Shown: one piece after another, positions 18,355 to 27,876 of the stretch | Numbering within the stretch: position 1 is the stretch's first letter | How the letters are laid out: every line of letters begins with the position of its first letter | From: Herbinix sp. | GTDB lineage: Bacteria; Bacillota; Clostridia; Lachnospirales; Lachnospiraceae | Assembly: GCA_029256105.1 (NCBI GenBank) | Contig: JAQSYO010000004.1 | Location: forward strand, 1-64,000 | DNA length: 64,000 bases | Direction: 5' to 3' | Notes under the pieces: generated by a model | What the model saw: the letters and a program-made list of their open reading frames with translations, nothing else | The model's database searches: none | Told to the model about the DNA's origin: nothing | Position numbers and translations under genes: made by a program

Positions 18355-19446
18355 ATGAAATTGCATTCTATAAATGAGACTTTCAATAAATCAAATAAAA
18401 ATTATGATAAGAATATTCATAATTATTTACTCTGCTTATGTCTTCTATTATTACTATTACTCACCGGCTGTAGTAATTCGAAAAATAGAGATGGAAGTTC
18501 TGCTGAAGAAGTTCCTTTTATTACGAAATCTGATTTTTTATTGAATACCGTTGTTACGATTAATCTTTATGATAAACAGGATGAGAAACTGCTTCAGGAG
18601 TGCTTTGAATTAATAAAGAAATATGAAAATATCTACTCCCGTACGAGCGAAAGCAGTGAATTATATGCTTTGAATCATGGTACTGCCCCACATAAAGGTC
18701 TAACTTATCAGATTTCTGATGAATTGTCAGACATATTTAAATATGGTTTATATTATAGTAAATTATCAGGTGGCGCATTTGATATATCGGTTGCTCCACT
18801 TACTTCACTTTGGAATTTTATTACAGATGAACCCAAACTACCAAAGCAAAAGGATATTCTTGCTGCATTGCCTTTCGTAAATTATGAATATATTCAACTA
18901 AATAAAAAGGAAGTTACTTTTACGAAGGAGGGTGTTGCGATTGATCTTGGTGCTATAGCGAAGGGTTATATTGCTGACCGTTTAAAGGAGCTATTAATAA
19001 GCAAAGGGGTAAAAAGCGCCATGATTAATCTCGGAGGTAATGTATTATGTGTCGGCGAGAAACCAAAGGGTATCCCCTTTCATGTTGGAATCCAAAAACC
19101 GTTTGCAGGTCGCAATGAAACAGTTGCTGTTATGGAAATAAATGATTTATCTGTCGTTTCCTCCGGTATTTATGAACGCTGTTTTACTTTAGACGGGGTT
19201 ACCTATCATCATATTCTTGATCCAAAGACCGGTTATCCCTATGATAACAGCTTGGTGTCCGTTACTATCATATCGAATAAATCTATGGATGGTGACGGCT
19301 TAAGTACCACTTGTTTTGCGCTTGGACTTGATAAGGGTCTTGAATTAATCGCAAGTCTACCGGATACCTATGCCGTTTTCATCACAAAGGATTATGAGAT
19401 TTTTTATTCCAAGGGTTTTGAAGATGCAATAAAATTACTAGATTAA
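18355..19446 (+). CDS. apbE: FAD:protein FMN transferase (ApbE) lipoprotein
   Basis: The 363-residue ApbE protein has a signal segment ending in lipobox LTGC (about residues 38-41) after an unusually long, polar N-terminal stretch. Recognisable motifs are SGGAFDISVAPL, AIDLGAIAKGYIADRL, AMINLGGNVL and a C-terminal MDGDGLSTTCFALG (Mg2+/FAD site). It covalently attaches FMN to Thr/Ser of extracytoplasmic FMN-binding domains. No FMN-binding-domain substrate is encoded in this window. AAAGGAG precedes the ATG. It is divergent from the NusG-II/Gx pair and ends only 3 bp from the convergent mrp gene. Confidence 0.93.
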   Translation: MKLHSINETFNKSNKNYDKNIHNYLLCLCLLLLLLLTGCSNSKNRDGSSAEEVPFITKSDFLLNTVVTINLYDKQDEKLLQECFELIKKYENIYSRTSESSELYALNHGTAPHKGLTYQISDELSDIFKYGLYYSKLSGGAFDISVAPLTSLWNFITDEPKLPKQKDILAALPFVNYEYIQLNKKEVTFTKEGVAIDLGAIAKGYIADRLKELLISKGVKSAMINLGGNVLCVGEKPKGIPFHVGIQKPFAGRNETVAVMEINDLSVVSSGIYERCFTLDGVTYHHILDPKTGYPYDNSLVSVTIISNKSMDGDGLSTTCFALGLDKGLELIASLPDTYAVFITKDYEIFYSKGFEDAIKLLD

Positions 19447-19449
19447 TAA

Positions 19450-20274
19450 CTATTGTTCTAAGACATCTGCTATCTTATCCAACCAATCTCCTTCAAACAA
19501 TTCTATCATACCACGATCACAAGCTGCTGCTAACTTCGGATTGATTGGAAGCTTAGCAAAGGTGTGAATACCGTACTCTGACGCCACCTCTTCAATATGA
19601 CTTTCTCCAAATATCTGATGCTTATTATCACAATCCGGACAGACAAAATAAGACATATTCTCAATTAAACCTAGAATTGGGACATTCATCATTTGAGCCA
19701 TTTTTACTGCTTTCCCAACAATCATAGATACCAATTCCTGTGGAGAAGTAACAATTATAATCCCCTCAATAGGCAAGGATTGAAATACGGTAAGCGGCAC
19801 ATCCCCAGTTCCCGGAGGCATATCGACAAACATATAATCTACCTCATTCCAGATAACATCTGACCAAAATTGTTTTACTGTTCCCGCAATAACTGGTCCT
19901 CTCCAAACAACCGGATCCGTTTCATTACCTAACAAAAGATTAATCGACATAATGTCAATTCCAGTATTTGTCTTTACAGGGAATAATCCCATCTCATTTC
20001 CTTTTGCTTTCTCTTTAATTCCAAAGACCTTTGGAATGGATGGTCCAGTGATATCTGCATCCAGAATCGCTGTGTGATATCCTCTACGGTTCATAGTAAC
20101 TGACATAAGTGACGTTACTAGGGACTTTCCGACTCCACCTTTTCCACTTACAACTCCGATTACTTTTTTAATATTACTCAGTTCATGAGGTTCGACAGCA
20201 AAATCATTTTTTGCTTGTTTTCTGTCGCCACAACTTGTACTACAGCTATCACATTTATTATTACAATCGCTCAT
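19450..20274 (-). CDS. mrp: Mrp/NBP35-family Fe-S cluster carrier ATPase
   Basis: The 274-residue P-loop ATPase has VSGKGGVGKS (deviant Walker A, about residues 41-50), VDMPPGTGD (Walker B region) and the C-terminal CPDC pair that binds a bridging [4Fe-4S] cluster. The N-terminus carries an additional Cys-rich segment (CNNKCDSCSTSC), as in many clostridial Mrp proteins, which may bind a second cluster. It delivers Fe-S clusters to apo-proteins, in keeping with the many ferredoxins nearby. AAAGGA precedes the ATG. Convergent with apbE with almost no spacer, so transcripts probably overlap. Confidence 0.92.
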   Translation of the reverse strand: MSDCNNKCDSCSTSCGDRKQAKNDFAVEPHELSNIKKVIGVVSGKGGVGKSLVTSLMSVTMNRRGYHTAILDADITGPSIPKVFGIKEKAKGNEMGLFPVKTNTGIDIMSINLLLGNETDPVVWRGPVIAGTVKQFWSDVIWNEVDYMFVDMPPGTGDVPLTVFQSLPIEGIIIVTSPQELVSMIVGKAVKMAQMMNVPILGLIENMSYFVCPDCDNKHQIFGESHIEEVASEYGIHTFAKLPINPKLAAACDRGMIELFEGDWLDKIADVLEQ

Positions 20275-20406
20275 TTTTTTGTCCTTTCTTGTTATGTTTC
20301 CTCTGATTATACTTCATTATTGTCATAAGTCAATCATCATTTTCTTTAACAACCGAAACCCCATCCGAATATGATGATATATAACATAATGAAAGGAGCT
20401 GATTTT

Positions 20407-21444
20407 GTGATTTTATTTACAGAAAATCTAATTTCAATTGTAGCAGCTGCATTGCTGAACGTAATATCAGCAAATTTTATTTTGTTGACCGCCAATAGCG
20501 TTGCTCTTCTATTAATCTTATCAAGCATTTTCCACATCAAGGAAAATAAGGAGATGAATAAGAAAAGACAAAGAGTTATTCGACCAGTCAATGAAATTAT
20601 TGGAGATGTTTCGGAACGCTTGGACGAATTAAATCAAGAACTGAAACCCTATGGCTTTGCTTATGAACCATATCAGGATATTTTCTATTCTATTCGGAAG
20701 CCTTGGCAAAGAGAGCTCGGTTATTGCAGGCTCTACGACGATGCATGTGCCGCGTTGAGCATGATTATAGATTGTGAACCGATTCGATTTAAGTACAATG
20801 GTCGCAAATGGCTAATCGAATTTTGGAAAGGACAATACGGATTGAATACTGGAGGCGAGGTTGGTATTTATTATACCACAGGTCCTACCTTAGATATACC
20901 CGGTGTGTTTAATGGAACCTTCTATACTTCTGTCAAGGATGAGGATTTCATTAATATGTCTTTTATTTTGCGCAAAAATGGTAATTTACTCTTCACCAGA
21001 AGTGATTACCATTGGTGGCTTACCGGCTTTAAGTTAGGTGAATTCTCTGATCCTACCGAACTTACAATGGATATCACCCTGGAGCTAAATGACAAACGGA
21101 TGGCGAATGCATTTATCACAGCACTAAGGAAGGCTGGATATAGCGAAAATGAATATTCAGTTCGAGGAAATCGGGTTAATATTCTTTTTACTAAGCCACA
21201 CACCAAACAGCCAATCACAAGAACCGAAATTACTGATTTTATTATGCAACTCAATAATGAGAATTTATGCAATTCTTATAACGACTTGACAGCAGAATAC
21301 ACTGATACTTTAGATAAGTTGGAAATTGTTCGTAATGAAAATCCGGTTATGTTTGATCAAATATTACACTTAGGGAAACAAAAAGCCACCTACGATTCCT
21401 ATCAGAATATTGAACGTCACTTGAATAAGAATTATCATATTTGA
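20407..21444 (+). CDS. DUF4474 membrane-anchored protein
   Basis: The protein (about 345 residues) has an N-terminal hydrophobic region (about residues 1-40) followed by a soluble domain with YDDACAALSMIIDCEPI and YNGRKWLIEFWKGQYG, features I associate with DUF4474. No catalytic motif is obvious. A GTG at 20407 is chosen because AAAGGAG lies 8 nt upstream; the ATG at 20371 has no SD. The stop is followed immediately by the SD and start of a metallophosphoesterase gene, so the two proteins probably work together. The function is unknown. Confidence 0.7.
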   Translation: MILFTENLISIVAAALLNVISANFILLTANSVALLLILSSIFHIKENKEMNKKRQRVIRPVNEIIGDVSERLDELNQELKPYGFAYEPYQDIFYSIRKPWQRELGYCRLYDDACAALSMIIDCEPIRFKYNGRKWLIEFWKGQYGLNTGGEVGIYYTTGPTLDIPGVFNGTFYTSVKDEDFINMSFILRKNGNLLFTRSDYHWWLTGFKLGEFSDPTELTMDITLELNDKRMANAFITALRKAGYSENEYSVRGNRVNILFTKPHTKQPITRTEITDFIMQLNNENLCNSYNDLTAEYTDTLDKLEIVRNENPVMFDQILHLGKQKATYDSYQNIERHLNKNYHI

Positions 21445-21458
21445 AGGGAGTGAGGTCG

Positions 21459-22367
21459 TTGTCAACTTCAAAACGTTTATCCCATGTACTTGCCACATCT
21501 AAGATAATAACTTTTGATGAAAGCTCCAATTTTGTAATTATGAGCGATTGTCATAGGGGAAATAACAGCTGGGGCGATAATTTTTCAGGTAATCAAAATT
21601 TATATTTTGCAGCTCTTCGTTACTATTATGAAAACGGTTTTACGTATATTGAACTTGGAGATGGTGATGAATTATGGGAAAATCGCTCCATTCAAGAAGT
21701 AATCAGTGCCCATAGTGATGCTTTTTGGCTGATGTCCTTATTTTATAGGGAGAAACGTTTTCATATGCTGTACGGAAACCATGATATTGTTAAAAAAGAT
21801 CCGAAATTCACGCAAACAAAATGCCATGATTTCTATTGCGAAAGTTCTAATTCACGAATGGCTCTTTTCCCCGGAATTAAAATAACAGAGGGACTGATTT
21901 TGAGATACCGAAATACCAATAATCAAATTTTATTAACCCATGGACATCAAGGTGATTTTCTTAATGATACCATGTGGATGGTCTCAAGATTTTTAGTTCG
22001 CTATCTGTGGAGGCCATTGGAATTGCTTGGTATTAAAGATCCAACTAGCGCTGCGAAAAATAATGTTAAGAAGAATTCCGTAGAAAAAAAGTTAATCGAG
22101 TGGTCAAATGAAAAAAATCAGATACTTATCTGCGGTCACACCCATCGTCCCGTATTTCCTCAGGTTGGGGAACCGCTCTACTTTAATGATGGAAGCTGTG
22201 TACACCCAAGGTGTATTACTGCTATCGAAATACGTAATGGAACCATCTCCTTAGTAAAATGGGCGATAATGACCAAGCCAGACCGAGTATTATTTGTGGG
22301 ACGAAAGGTTTTAGAAACACCGGTGCGATTGAATGATTATTTTCAGTCTATTAATGAGAAACAATAA
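21459..22367 (+). CDS. Calcineurin-like metallophosphoesterase
   Basis: The protein (about 302 residues) carries the complete metallophosphoesterase motif set: SDCHRGNNSW (D-x-H), LGDGDELW (GDxxD/E type), YGNHD, LLTHGHQGD and CGHTHRP. It should use two metal ions to cleave phosphoester bonds; the substrate is unknown. There is no signal peptide, so it is probably cytoplasmic. The start is uncertain: TTG at 21459 has GGGAG 9 nt upstream, while GTG at 21450 and a TTG at 21441 are alternatives. Its tight coupling to the DUF4474 gene is the main clue to its role. Confidence 0.85.
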   Translation: MSTSKRLSHVLATSKIITFDESSNFVIMSDCHRGNNSWGDNFSGNQNLYFAALRYYYENGFTYIELGDGDELWENRSIQEVISAHSDAFWLMSLFYREKRFHMLYGNHDIVKKDPKFTQTKCHDFYCESSNSRMALFPGIKITEGLILRYRNTNNQILLTHGHQGDFLNDTMWMVSRFLVRYLWRPLELLGIKDPTSAAKNNVKKNSVEKKLIEWSNEKNQILICGHTHRPVFPQVGEPLYFNDGSCVHPRCITAIEIRNGTISLVKWAIMTKPDRVLFVGRKVLETPVRLNDYFQSINEKQ

Positions 22368-22457
22368 TTCAGTGATTATTTGAAATAGTGACTTTATTTA
22401 AGTCAATTTTTTAGAAGTTAAATTTTATTAGGATTTCGATTTTGTACAAATATAAAA

Positions 22458-22499
22458 AAATACACCAAGGTTAGGGTTAGTATAAATCTTGGTGTATTT
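22458..22499. terminator. Bidirectional terminator
   Basis: AAATACACCAAG/CTTGGTGTATTT forms a 12-bp perfect stem with an 18-nt loop, with A-runs on the left and T-rich sequence on the right. It sits between the convergent phosphoesterase and flavin reductase genes. Confidence 0.85.
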
Positions 22500-22580
22500 C
22501 ACTATTTTATATTTTTATATTTTAACATTGCACAATTTATACTATTACTTCATTTATTGTCTATCCTTATTCAATTTCTA

Positions 22581-23150
22581 TTACCTCTTCTTTTGTACAG
22601 AATACCCAAACTTGCCTAGTAATTCACCCAGCCCATAATACTCTCCGTGGGAATAAACAATTAGATCGGTTTGATTTAAATGAAAACGTCCTTTCTCATC
22701 CATGAATTTCTTATCCACCGCCACGCTCTTTACCTCAGCTAAGAACATATCATGAGTACCAAGTGGAATAATATCCTTTACGACACATTCGATATTTACC
22801 GGACTCTCCGCAATGAGTGGTGCTGATACAAAATTCCCTTTGATCTTAGTTAATTTCATTTCTTTAAATTTATCAACATCCCTACCTGACTTTACACCAC
22901 AATAATCTGCTTTTTTTACGAGTTCCTTTGTCACTAAGTTGATTACAAATTCTTTACTTTCCTTAATAATGTCATAGGAATAACGCTCTTTCCGTATGGA
23001 TACCGATACCATGGCTGGACTACTGCATATTGTACCTGCCCAAGCTATCGTTATTATATTCGATTTTTCTTCCATTGACCCACAACTAACCATTACTGCA
23101 GGAATAGGATAAAGCATATTCCCCGGTTTCCAAAATTCTTTCTCTATCAT
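22581..23150 (-). CDS. Flavin reductase-like domain protein (flavoredoxin type)
   Basis: The protein (about 189 residues from the chosen start) belongs to the flavin reductase/flavoredoxin family. The N-terminal FWKPGNMLYPIPAVMVSC and ITIAWAGTICSSPAMVSVSIR segments and YDIIKESKEFVINLV are typical FMN-binding features. It probably carries FMN and moves electrons between NAD(P)H-linked or ferredoxin-linked partners. The start is not certain: ATG at 23150 begins just before the conserved region, with AAGGAG 12 nt upstream, while ATGs at 23189 and upstream lack an SD. A single-cluster ferredoxin gene is transcribed divergently from it. Confidence 0.85.
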   Translation of the reverse strand: MIEKEFWKPGNMLYPIPAVMVSCGSMEEKSNIITIAWAGTICSSPAMVSVSIRKERYSYDIIKESKEFVINLVTKELVKKADYCGVKSGRDVDKFKEMKLTKIKGNFVSAPLIAESPVNIECVVKDIIPLGTHDMFLAEVKSVAVDKKFMDEKGRFHLNQTDLIVYSHGEYYGLGELLGKFGYSVQKKR

Positions 23151-23314
23151 AAAGTCACTAATCTCCTTGTTATTCATATTGATACTCATTTTAATTGTTT
23201 GGTCTTGACCTGTCAATGAGATCATAAAATACAAAAGGGAATGCTTGGTATAATAAATTATATTTTATTACATACTATATCTGAATTGCATATTATCTGG
23301 AAAGGAGAAAAATC

Positions 23315-23506
23315 ATGAAAGCATCTGTTGACCAAGACGGCTGCATCAGCTGCGGTTTATGTATTGATGTATGTCCGGAGGTATTTAGCTATAATGATGA
23401 TGAAGTTTCACAAGCCATTGAAGGTGATATCCCAGAAAATTGTCTTGAAAGAGCTGAAGAAGCAAGGGATGGTTGTCCTGTAAGCGTTATTGACCTTAAT
23501 GAATAA
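23315..23506 (+). CDS. Single-cluster [4Fe-4S] ferredoxin
   Basis: The 63-residue ferredoxin has Cys at residues 10, 13, 16, 20, 43 and 54. Cys10, 13, 16 and the distal GCP cysteine (54) match the four ligands of Thermotoga-type single-cluster ferredoxins, and Cys20 and Cys43 match the pair that forms a disulfide there. It is therefore a one-cluster protein, not the 2[4Fe-4S] clostridial type. GGAGAAAA precedes the ATG. It is divergent from a flavin reductase gene, a possible redox partner, and is followed by a terminator. Confidence 0.92.
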   Translation: MKASVDQDGCISCGLCIDVCPEVFSYNDDEVSQAIEGDIPENCLERAEEARDGCPVSVIDLNE

Positions 23507-23520
23507 TTAAATCGTAGGGG

Positions 23521-23552
23521 GACCATTCGTATTATTATTTTACGGTATGGTC
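23521..23552 (+). terminator. Terminator of the ferredoxin gene
   Basis: GACCAT/ATGGTC with additional inner CGTA/TACG pairing is followed by a CTCTTTT tract, 15 bp past the ferredoxin stop. Confidence 0.75.
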
Positions 23553-23758
23553 TCTTTTACCTAATATAGTTTCACTATATCTCTCCCCAAATATTTTGTA
23601 TATCTATCTAACTTATCTATCTTTCCCTATCTATCTTTCCTTATATTAAGAAATTTGTTATAATATAGTTGTACTATCACCATCATCCTACGTTCAGCAT
23701 AGCTTTTAATAGATCTAATTATGTTGAATGTTACTAGAATAAGACAAGGAGTGATTCT

Positions 23759-24037
23759 ATGAATTTTATACATGAGCAAAACAAGATTTATTTAAATGAT
23801 AGCGATAACCATATGGTTGCTGTTGTAACCTTTCCAAAGGTCAAAGACAATGTCGTTACGATTGATCATACCTTTGTGGATGGTTCTCTCCGTGGCCAAG
23901 GTATAGCTGGCAAGCTTATGGAGGAAACAGTGGCACAGCTTAGAGAAAATAATCTTAAAGCAAAATTATCATGTAGTTACGCAGTCAAATGGTTTGAGGA
24001 GCATCCGGAGTGTGGGGATGTTGTGGAGAACAACTAG
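23759..24037 (+). CDS. Small GNAT-family N-acetyltransferase (YjdJ-like)
   Basis: The 92-residue single-domain GNAT protein has the acetyl-CoA loop DGSLRGQGIAGKLMEE (about residues 41-56) and a C-terminal SCSYAVKWFEEHPE segment, the pattern of the short YjdJ/Gtn-type acetyltransferases. The substrate is unknown. An AAGGAG about 8 nt upstream supports the ATG. It stands alone between a ferredoxin gene and the long palindrome at 24059, which begins 22 bp after its stop and may shape its 3' end. Confidence 0.88.
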   Translation: MNFIHEQNKIYLNDSDNHMVAVVTFPKVKDNVVTIDHTFVDGSLRGQGIAGKLMEETVAQLRENNLKAKLSCSYAVKWFEEHPECGDVVENN

Positions 24038-24058
24038 TAGCGAAGATTTAGGTTGTGA

Positions 24059-24251
24059 GGCTTACCTACCTTATGAGGCAGCATGTGATCAGGGATGTGA
24101 TTTCGGTATCTCTACATCCAACCGGAATTGTTCGTCTCAGGTTAGACAGTAAGAAGCATACTGTCTGCCTGTTTCGAACAATTTCAGTTGTCTGTAACGA
24201 TAACGAAATACATCTTCCGGACCACATACTGCCTCATAAGGTAGGTAAGCC
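24059..24251. repeat. 193-bp nearly complete palindrome, candidate miniature palindromic element
   Basis: The outer 23 bp (starting GGCTTACCTACC) are perfectly repeated in inverse orientation at the other end, and similarity continues (roughly four-fifths, with a one-base shift) to a central AGACAGTA/TACTGTCT stem with a 7-nt loop at about 24155. The whole segment can therefore fold as one hairpin of about 93 bp per arm. It contains no credible gene; an open frame across it is a by-product of the symmetry. Similar in design to the element at 58585-58761. The bases 24252-24420 are plain AT-rich sequence. Confidence 0.85.
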
Positions 24252-24420
24252 CTTTTACTTTTATAAAATTTCTTATATTAGTTAATTGTTAATTGTTAAT
24301 TTCTATAAATATATTTTTAATTTTATATTCATTCTGCAACTATACCTTTGTCCCTTGTATGCTCTGACATTAAAAGATAATAAGGCTTTTAAAAACAAAA
24401 AAGGATATGAATTATATTTT

Positions 24421-27105
24421 TTATTCTACACTTTTTAATGATTCCACCATATCAATCTTCTTCAATTTAAAGAACATGACGAAGTTTACGAAGGCAGAGA
24501 ATAGGAATGTTAACAGGATGCTGTAAAGGTAACTGCTGGGGTCTATGTTGCGTCCGAACATGACTAGATCTACTTCTACGGTTGTTATTACAAAACGATG
24601 TAGTATGATACCAAAGATAACTCCGAAGGCGGCTCCGATTATTGTTAGCACGATGTTCTCTCGGTAGACGTAGGCGGCCATTTCATTATTATAAAAACCT
24701 AAGACTTTTATTGTTGCTAGTTCTCTTCTGCGTTCGTTGATATTGATGTTATTCAAATTATATAGAACTACAAAGGCTAACGCTCCTGCTGCGATGATCA
24801 GTACCCAGACTACAATGTCTAAGCTTACCAGGATATTCGAGAGCATGTCTTGATAATAACTGGTATAGAATACTCCTGTAGCAGCCGATTGTTCCAATAA
24901 ATCATTTCCCACCTGTAACACCTTATCACCAGCAACTCCTGGCAAAAGAAGAAAATATTCATTATAGTCTACGTCTGCCTTAAATAAGGATTGATATAAG
25001 CTTGGAGTCATATAGACATAGTGCGTCAAATAATTTTCGGTAATAGCAGATACTTTAACCACTGCTTTCTTGTCTTCCTTTGTAATCGTAATTATATCAC
25101 CCACAGTAATTCCTAATTTCTTCGCTATCTGCTCTGTCAAAATGACACCAGTATCATCTAAGGAGTATTTTTTATGACCTACTCGTTTTCGGAATGTCAC
25201 ATAATCTTCGAATGCCTTTGGATTTTCTGGGATAAACATGGTTAGACTTTTTGTTTTTCCATTAAAACTAATATCTACAGAGCCATTTTGAACTTTTACG
25301 GATGAAGTTATACTCTCGTTATTTTCTATCTTTGCTTCCAAATCACTTACTTGATTTTCAGTTGCTTTCTTATCAATGGAAACAGTTGCATCATATAACA
25401 TAATCTCATCAAATTGCCTTGTATAGATGACAAAGATGGAATCCTTCAAACCAAATCCTACTAAAAGTAGGGCCATGCAGCCTCCAATTCCAAAAATGGT
25501 CATGAAAAATCTCTTTTTATATCGGAGCAGATTACGTATCGTCGCTTTCCAAGTGAAGGTTAGTCGATTCCAAATAAACGGAATACGCTCCAACATCACA
25601 CGTTTTCCATTCTTCGGAGCCTCAGGACGCATTAGCTCAGCCGGTTTAGCTAACAACTCCTTATAACAGGCGATGAAGGTTGCCAATCCAACGCATAGCA
25701 CGGACAAAATAGTTGCTAATGCAGCATAATACGTATTAAAGGGTGTAATCACCTTCGGAATATTACTGTACATGATTTTATATGCAGTAATAATGGTTGT
25801 TGGTAAAACCTTCAGTCCTATAATCGCACCGAACATACTTCCACCAAGGGTTGCAAGGAGTGCATAAAGAATATACTTCATTGCAATTGCCTTCTTAGAA
25901 TAACCCAATGCTTTTAGCGTACCAATCTGGATTCTCTCTTCCTCGACCATTCTGGTCATTGTAGTCAAACTAATTAAGGCCGCAACTAAAAAGAAGATGG
26001 CAGGAAATACCTTCCCAATTGCTCCAATCCGATCCGCATTTTGCTCAAATTCTACATAGGCTTCGATACTTCCACGATCAAGCACATACCAAGTAGGTAC
26101 TTCTAGCTTTGCCAATTCCTTTTCCGCTTCTGTTATCTTATCTTCTGCAGCTTTAAATTTCTTTTCAATTTCCTGTTTACCTACTTCAATTTTCTGTTTA
26201 GCAACTTGAAGTTCTTCTTCGCTCAAGCCGGCATATGGAAGATTATCTAATTTTCTTTTTATTTCAGTTTCTGCTTTTGACCTTTCAGCTTTCAGCTCAC
26301 TTTTCGCTTTTTGTATCTCAGCATTTCTCGGAATAAACAACTCATCATATCGGATTTGACTTTGTTCGTCAGTGATTTTCTCAATGTGATCCATTACTTC
26401 ATCGACTTTGTTATCGTATTCATCTGTATAAACAGTTAATTCCTTGGCACCCTTCACTGCAACATACACTCGTGTATAGGTATCCAAAGAAAACACTTCT
26501 GGAAGAACAACGATAAAGCTGTTTACATCACCACTACCGATGCTGGTGCTTCCCCTTTGGAAGGATAAATAATAAGCAGTAGAACCAATACCTACTATCG
26601 TAAATTCATCCCTTTTCAGTGTATCAGATAAGTCTTTCTCCGTTCCAGACGATACCTTGATTTTATCACCAATCTTATAACCGGTGGAAGTAATAAAAAA
26701 GGAATCGACGAATACCTCATCCGCTTTCTCTGGTAATCTACCTTTAGAAATCATAATCTTATTAATATTCTTTGTTGATGACATTACCTCTAGCACCAGT
26801 TCATTTCCGTCCACATCACTAACTACATGTGTAGAATATGAGGGTTCTACCGCTTCCACTCCATCTACTTTGGAGATAGCAGTTACATCCGCCTCAGTAA
26901 GTCCCAGAGTACTCGCAATTCGTATATCCATAAGATTGCTGTCATCAAAATAAGTATCCGCTGTTATTCTTATGTCCGGGTTGGTTGCACGAATTCCTGC
27001 AAAGAAAGCTACTCCTAAGGCTACAATTAGAAAAATCGAGAAAAATCGGTTCAGGCTATTTCTGATCTCCATATAAAATTCTTTACGTAACGCTCTTTTT
27101 TTCAT
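24421..27105 (-). CDS. FtsX/MacB-like ABC transporter permease with coiled-coil insert
   Basis: The protein (about 894 residues) has a first membrane helix (about residues 20-40), a large extracytoplasmic region holding a charged coiled coil (about residues 270-345, Glu/Lys-rich), three helices near 365-480, a second extracytoplasmic domain and three final helices. This is two FtsX units in tandem, the layout of clostridial MacB-like exporters. It probably works mechanically on a lipoprotein, peptide or envelope substrate. The start is uncertain between 27117 and 27105; the AGGA is too close to the first. It is 66 bp downstream of its ATPase gene. Confidence 0.9.
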   Translation of the reverse strand: MKKRALRKEFYMEIRNSLNRFFSIFLIVALGVAFFAGIRATNPDIRITADTYFDDSNLMDIRIASTLGLTEADVTAISKVDGVEAVEPSYSTHVVSDVDGNELVLEVMSSTKNINKIMISKGRLPEKADEVFVDSFFITSTGYKIGDKIKVSSGTEKDLSDTLKRDEFTIVGIGSTAYYLSFQRGSTSIGSGDVNSFIVVLPEVFSLDTYTRVYVAVKGAKELTVYTDEYDNKVDEVMDHIEKITDEQSQIRYDELFIPRNAEIQKAKSELKAERSKAETEIKRKLDNLPYAGLSEEELQVAKQKIEVGKQEIEKKFKAAEDKITEAEKELAKLEVPTWYVLDRGSIEAYVEFEQNADRIGAIGKVFPAIFFLVAALISLTTMTRMVEEERIQIGTLKALGYSKKAIAMKYILYALLATLGGSMFGAIIGLKVLPTTIITAYKIMYSNIPKVITPFNTYYAALATILSVLCVGLATFIACYKELLAKPAELMRPEAPKNGKRVMLERIPFIWNRLTFTWKATIRNLLRYKKRFFMTIFGIGGCMALLLVGFGLKDSIFVIYTRQFDEIMLYDATVSIDKKATENQVSDLEAKIENNESITSSVKVQNGSVDISFNGKTKSLTMFIPENPKAFEDYVTFRKRVGHKKYSLDDTGVILTEQIAKKLGITVGDIITITKEDKKAVVKVSAITENYLTHYVYMTPSLYQSLFKADVDYNEYFLLLPGVAGDKVLQVGNDLLEQSAATGVFYTSYYQDMLSNILVSLDIVVWVLIIAAGALAFVVLYNLNNININERRRELATIKVLGFYNNEMAAYVYRENIVLTIIGAAFGVIFGIILHRFVITTVEVDLVMFGRNIDPSSYLYSILLTFLFSAFVNFVMFFKLKKIDMVESLKSVE

Positions 27106-27171
27106 ATCTATACCCATTCCTGCGCATGCACTCAGCGCTTGTAGTTAAAAGTGAATTTCTTTCATCCTTGC

Positions 27172-27876
27172 CTACCATTCTATTGTATCGACTGATAAAG
27201 GATTCTCGTTCATAATCATTTTCGTTACTTTCCCATTCTTAATCTTTATTACACGATCCGCCATTGGAGTAAGTGCCGTATTATGAGTAATCACTATTAC
27301 GGTCATATTTCGTTCTCTACAGGTATCCTGTAAGAGTTTTAGGATGGATTTTCCGGTCATATAATCAAGCGCTCCTGTTGGCTCATCACATAATAGTAGC
27401 TTCGGATTTTTTGCCAATGCTCTTGCTATTGCCACACGCTGTTGCTCCCCTCCGGATAATTGGGCTGGAAAATTAAATATTCTTTCCTCAAGACCAACCT
27501 CCTTTAGTACTAATTCTGCATCTAACGGATCCTTGCAGATTTGTGAAGCCAGCTCCACATTCTCCTTTGCGGTCAGATTTTGCACTAAGTTATAAAACTG
27601 GAATACAAATCCAATCTCGTCTCTTCGATATCTTGTAAGCTGCCTCTCATTATATCCAGCAATATCAGTCCCTGCTACCTGGACTGAGCCTTCGGAAGCC
27701 GTATCCATACCACCCAATATATTTAAAACCGTTGTTTTCCCAGCTCCACTCGGACCCACTATAATAACAAATTCTCCTTCTGCGATGGTGAATTCCACAC
27801 CCTCCAACGCATGGATCGTTACTTCACCCATTCGATACGATTTTCTCACATTATCTAATTTTATAAATTCAGACAT
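27172..27876 (-). CDS. ABC transporter ATP-binding protein (LolD/MacB type)
   Basis: The 234-residue ATPase has GPSGAGKTT (Walker A), [15 protein letters not shown] (signature), [12 protein letters not shown] (Walker B) and ITHN (H-loop). The sequence [19 protein letters not shown] is characteristic of the LolD/MacB class that drives FtsX-type permeases. GGAGGG six nt before the ATG at 27876 defines the start; the frame to 27897 has no SD. It forms an operon with the permease downstream. The upstream 27877-28150 gap separates it from a divergent DUF421 gene and shows no clear motif. Confidence 0.93.
   Translation of the reverse strand: MSEFIKLDNVRKSYRMGEVTIHALEGVEFTIAEGEFVIIVGPSGAGKTTVLNILGGMDTASEGSVQVAGTDIAGYNERQLTRYRRDEIGFVFQFYNLVQNLTAKENVELASQICKDPLDAELVLKEVGLEERIFNFPAQLSGGEQQRVAIARALAKNPKLLLCDEPTGALDYMTGKSILKLLQDTCRERNMTVIVITHNTALTPMADRVIKIKNGKVTKMIMNENPLSVDTIEW

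Noticed and set aside
24055-24285. Open frame of 76 residues on the plus strand
   Set aside because: It spans the long palindrome; its length follows from the symmetry, and no SD or conserved domain is visible.
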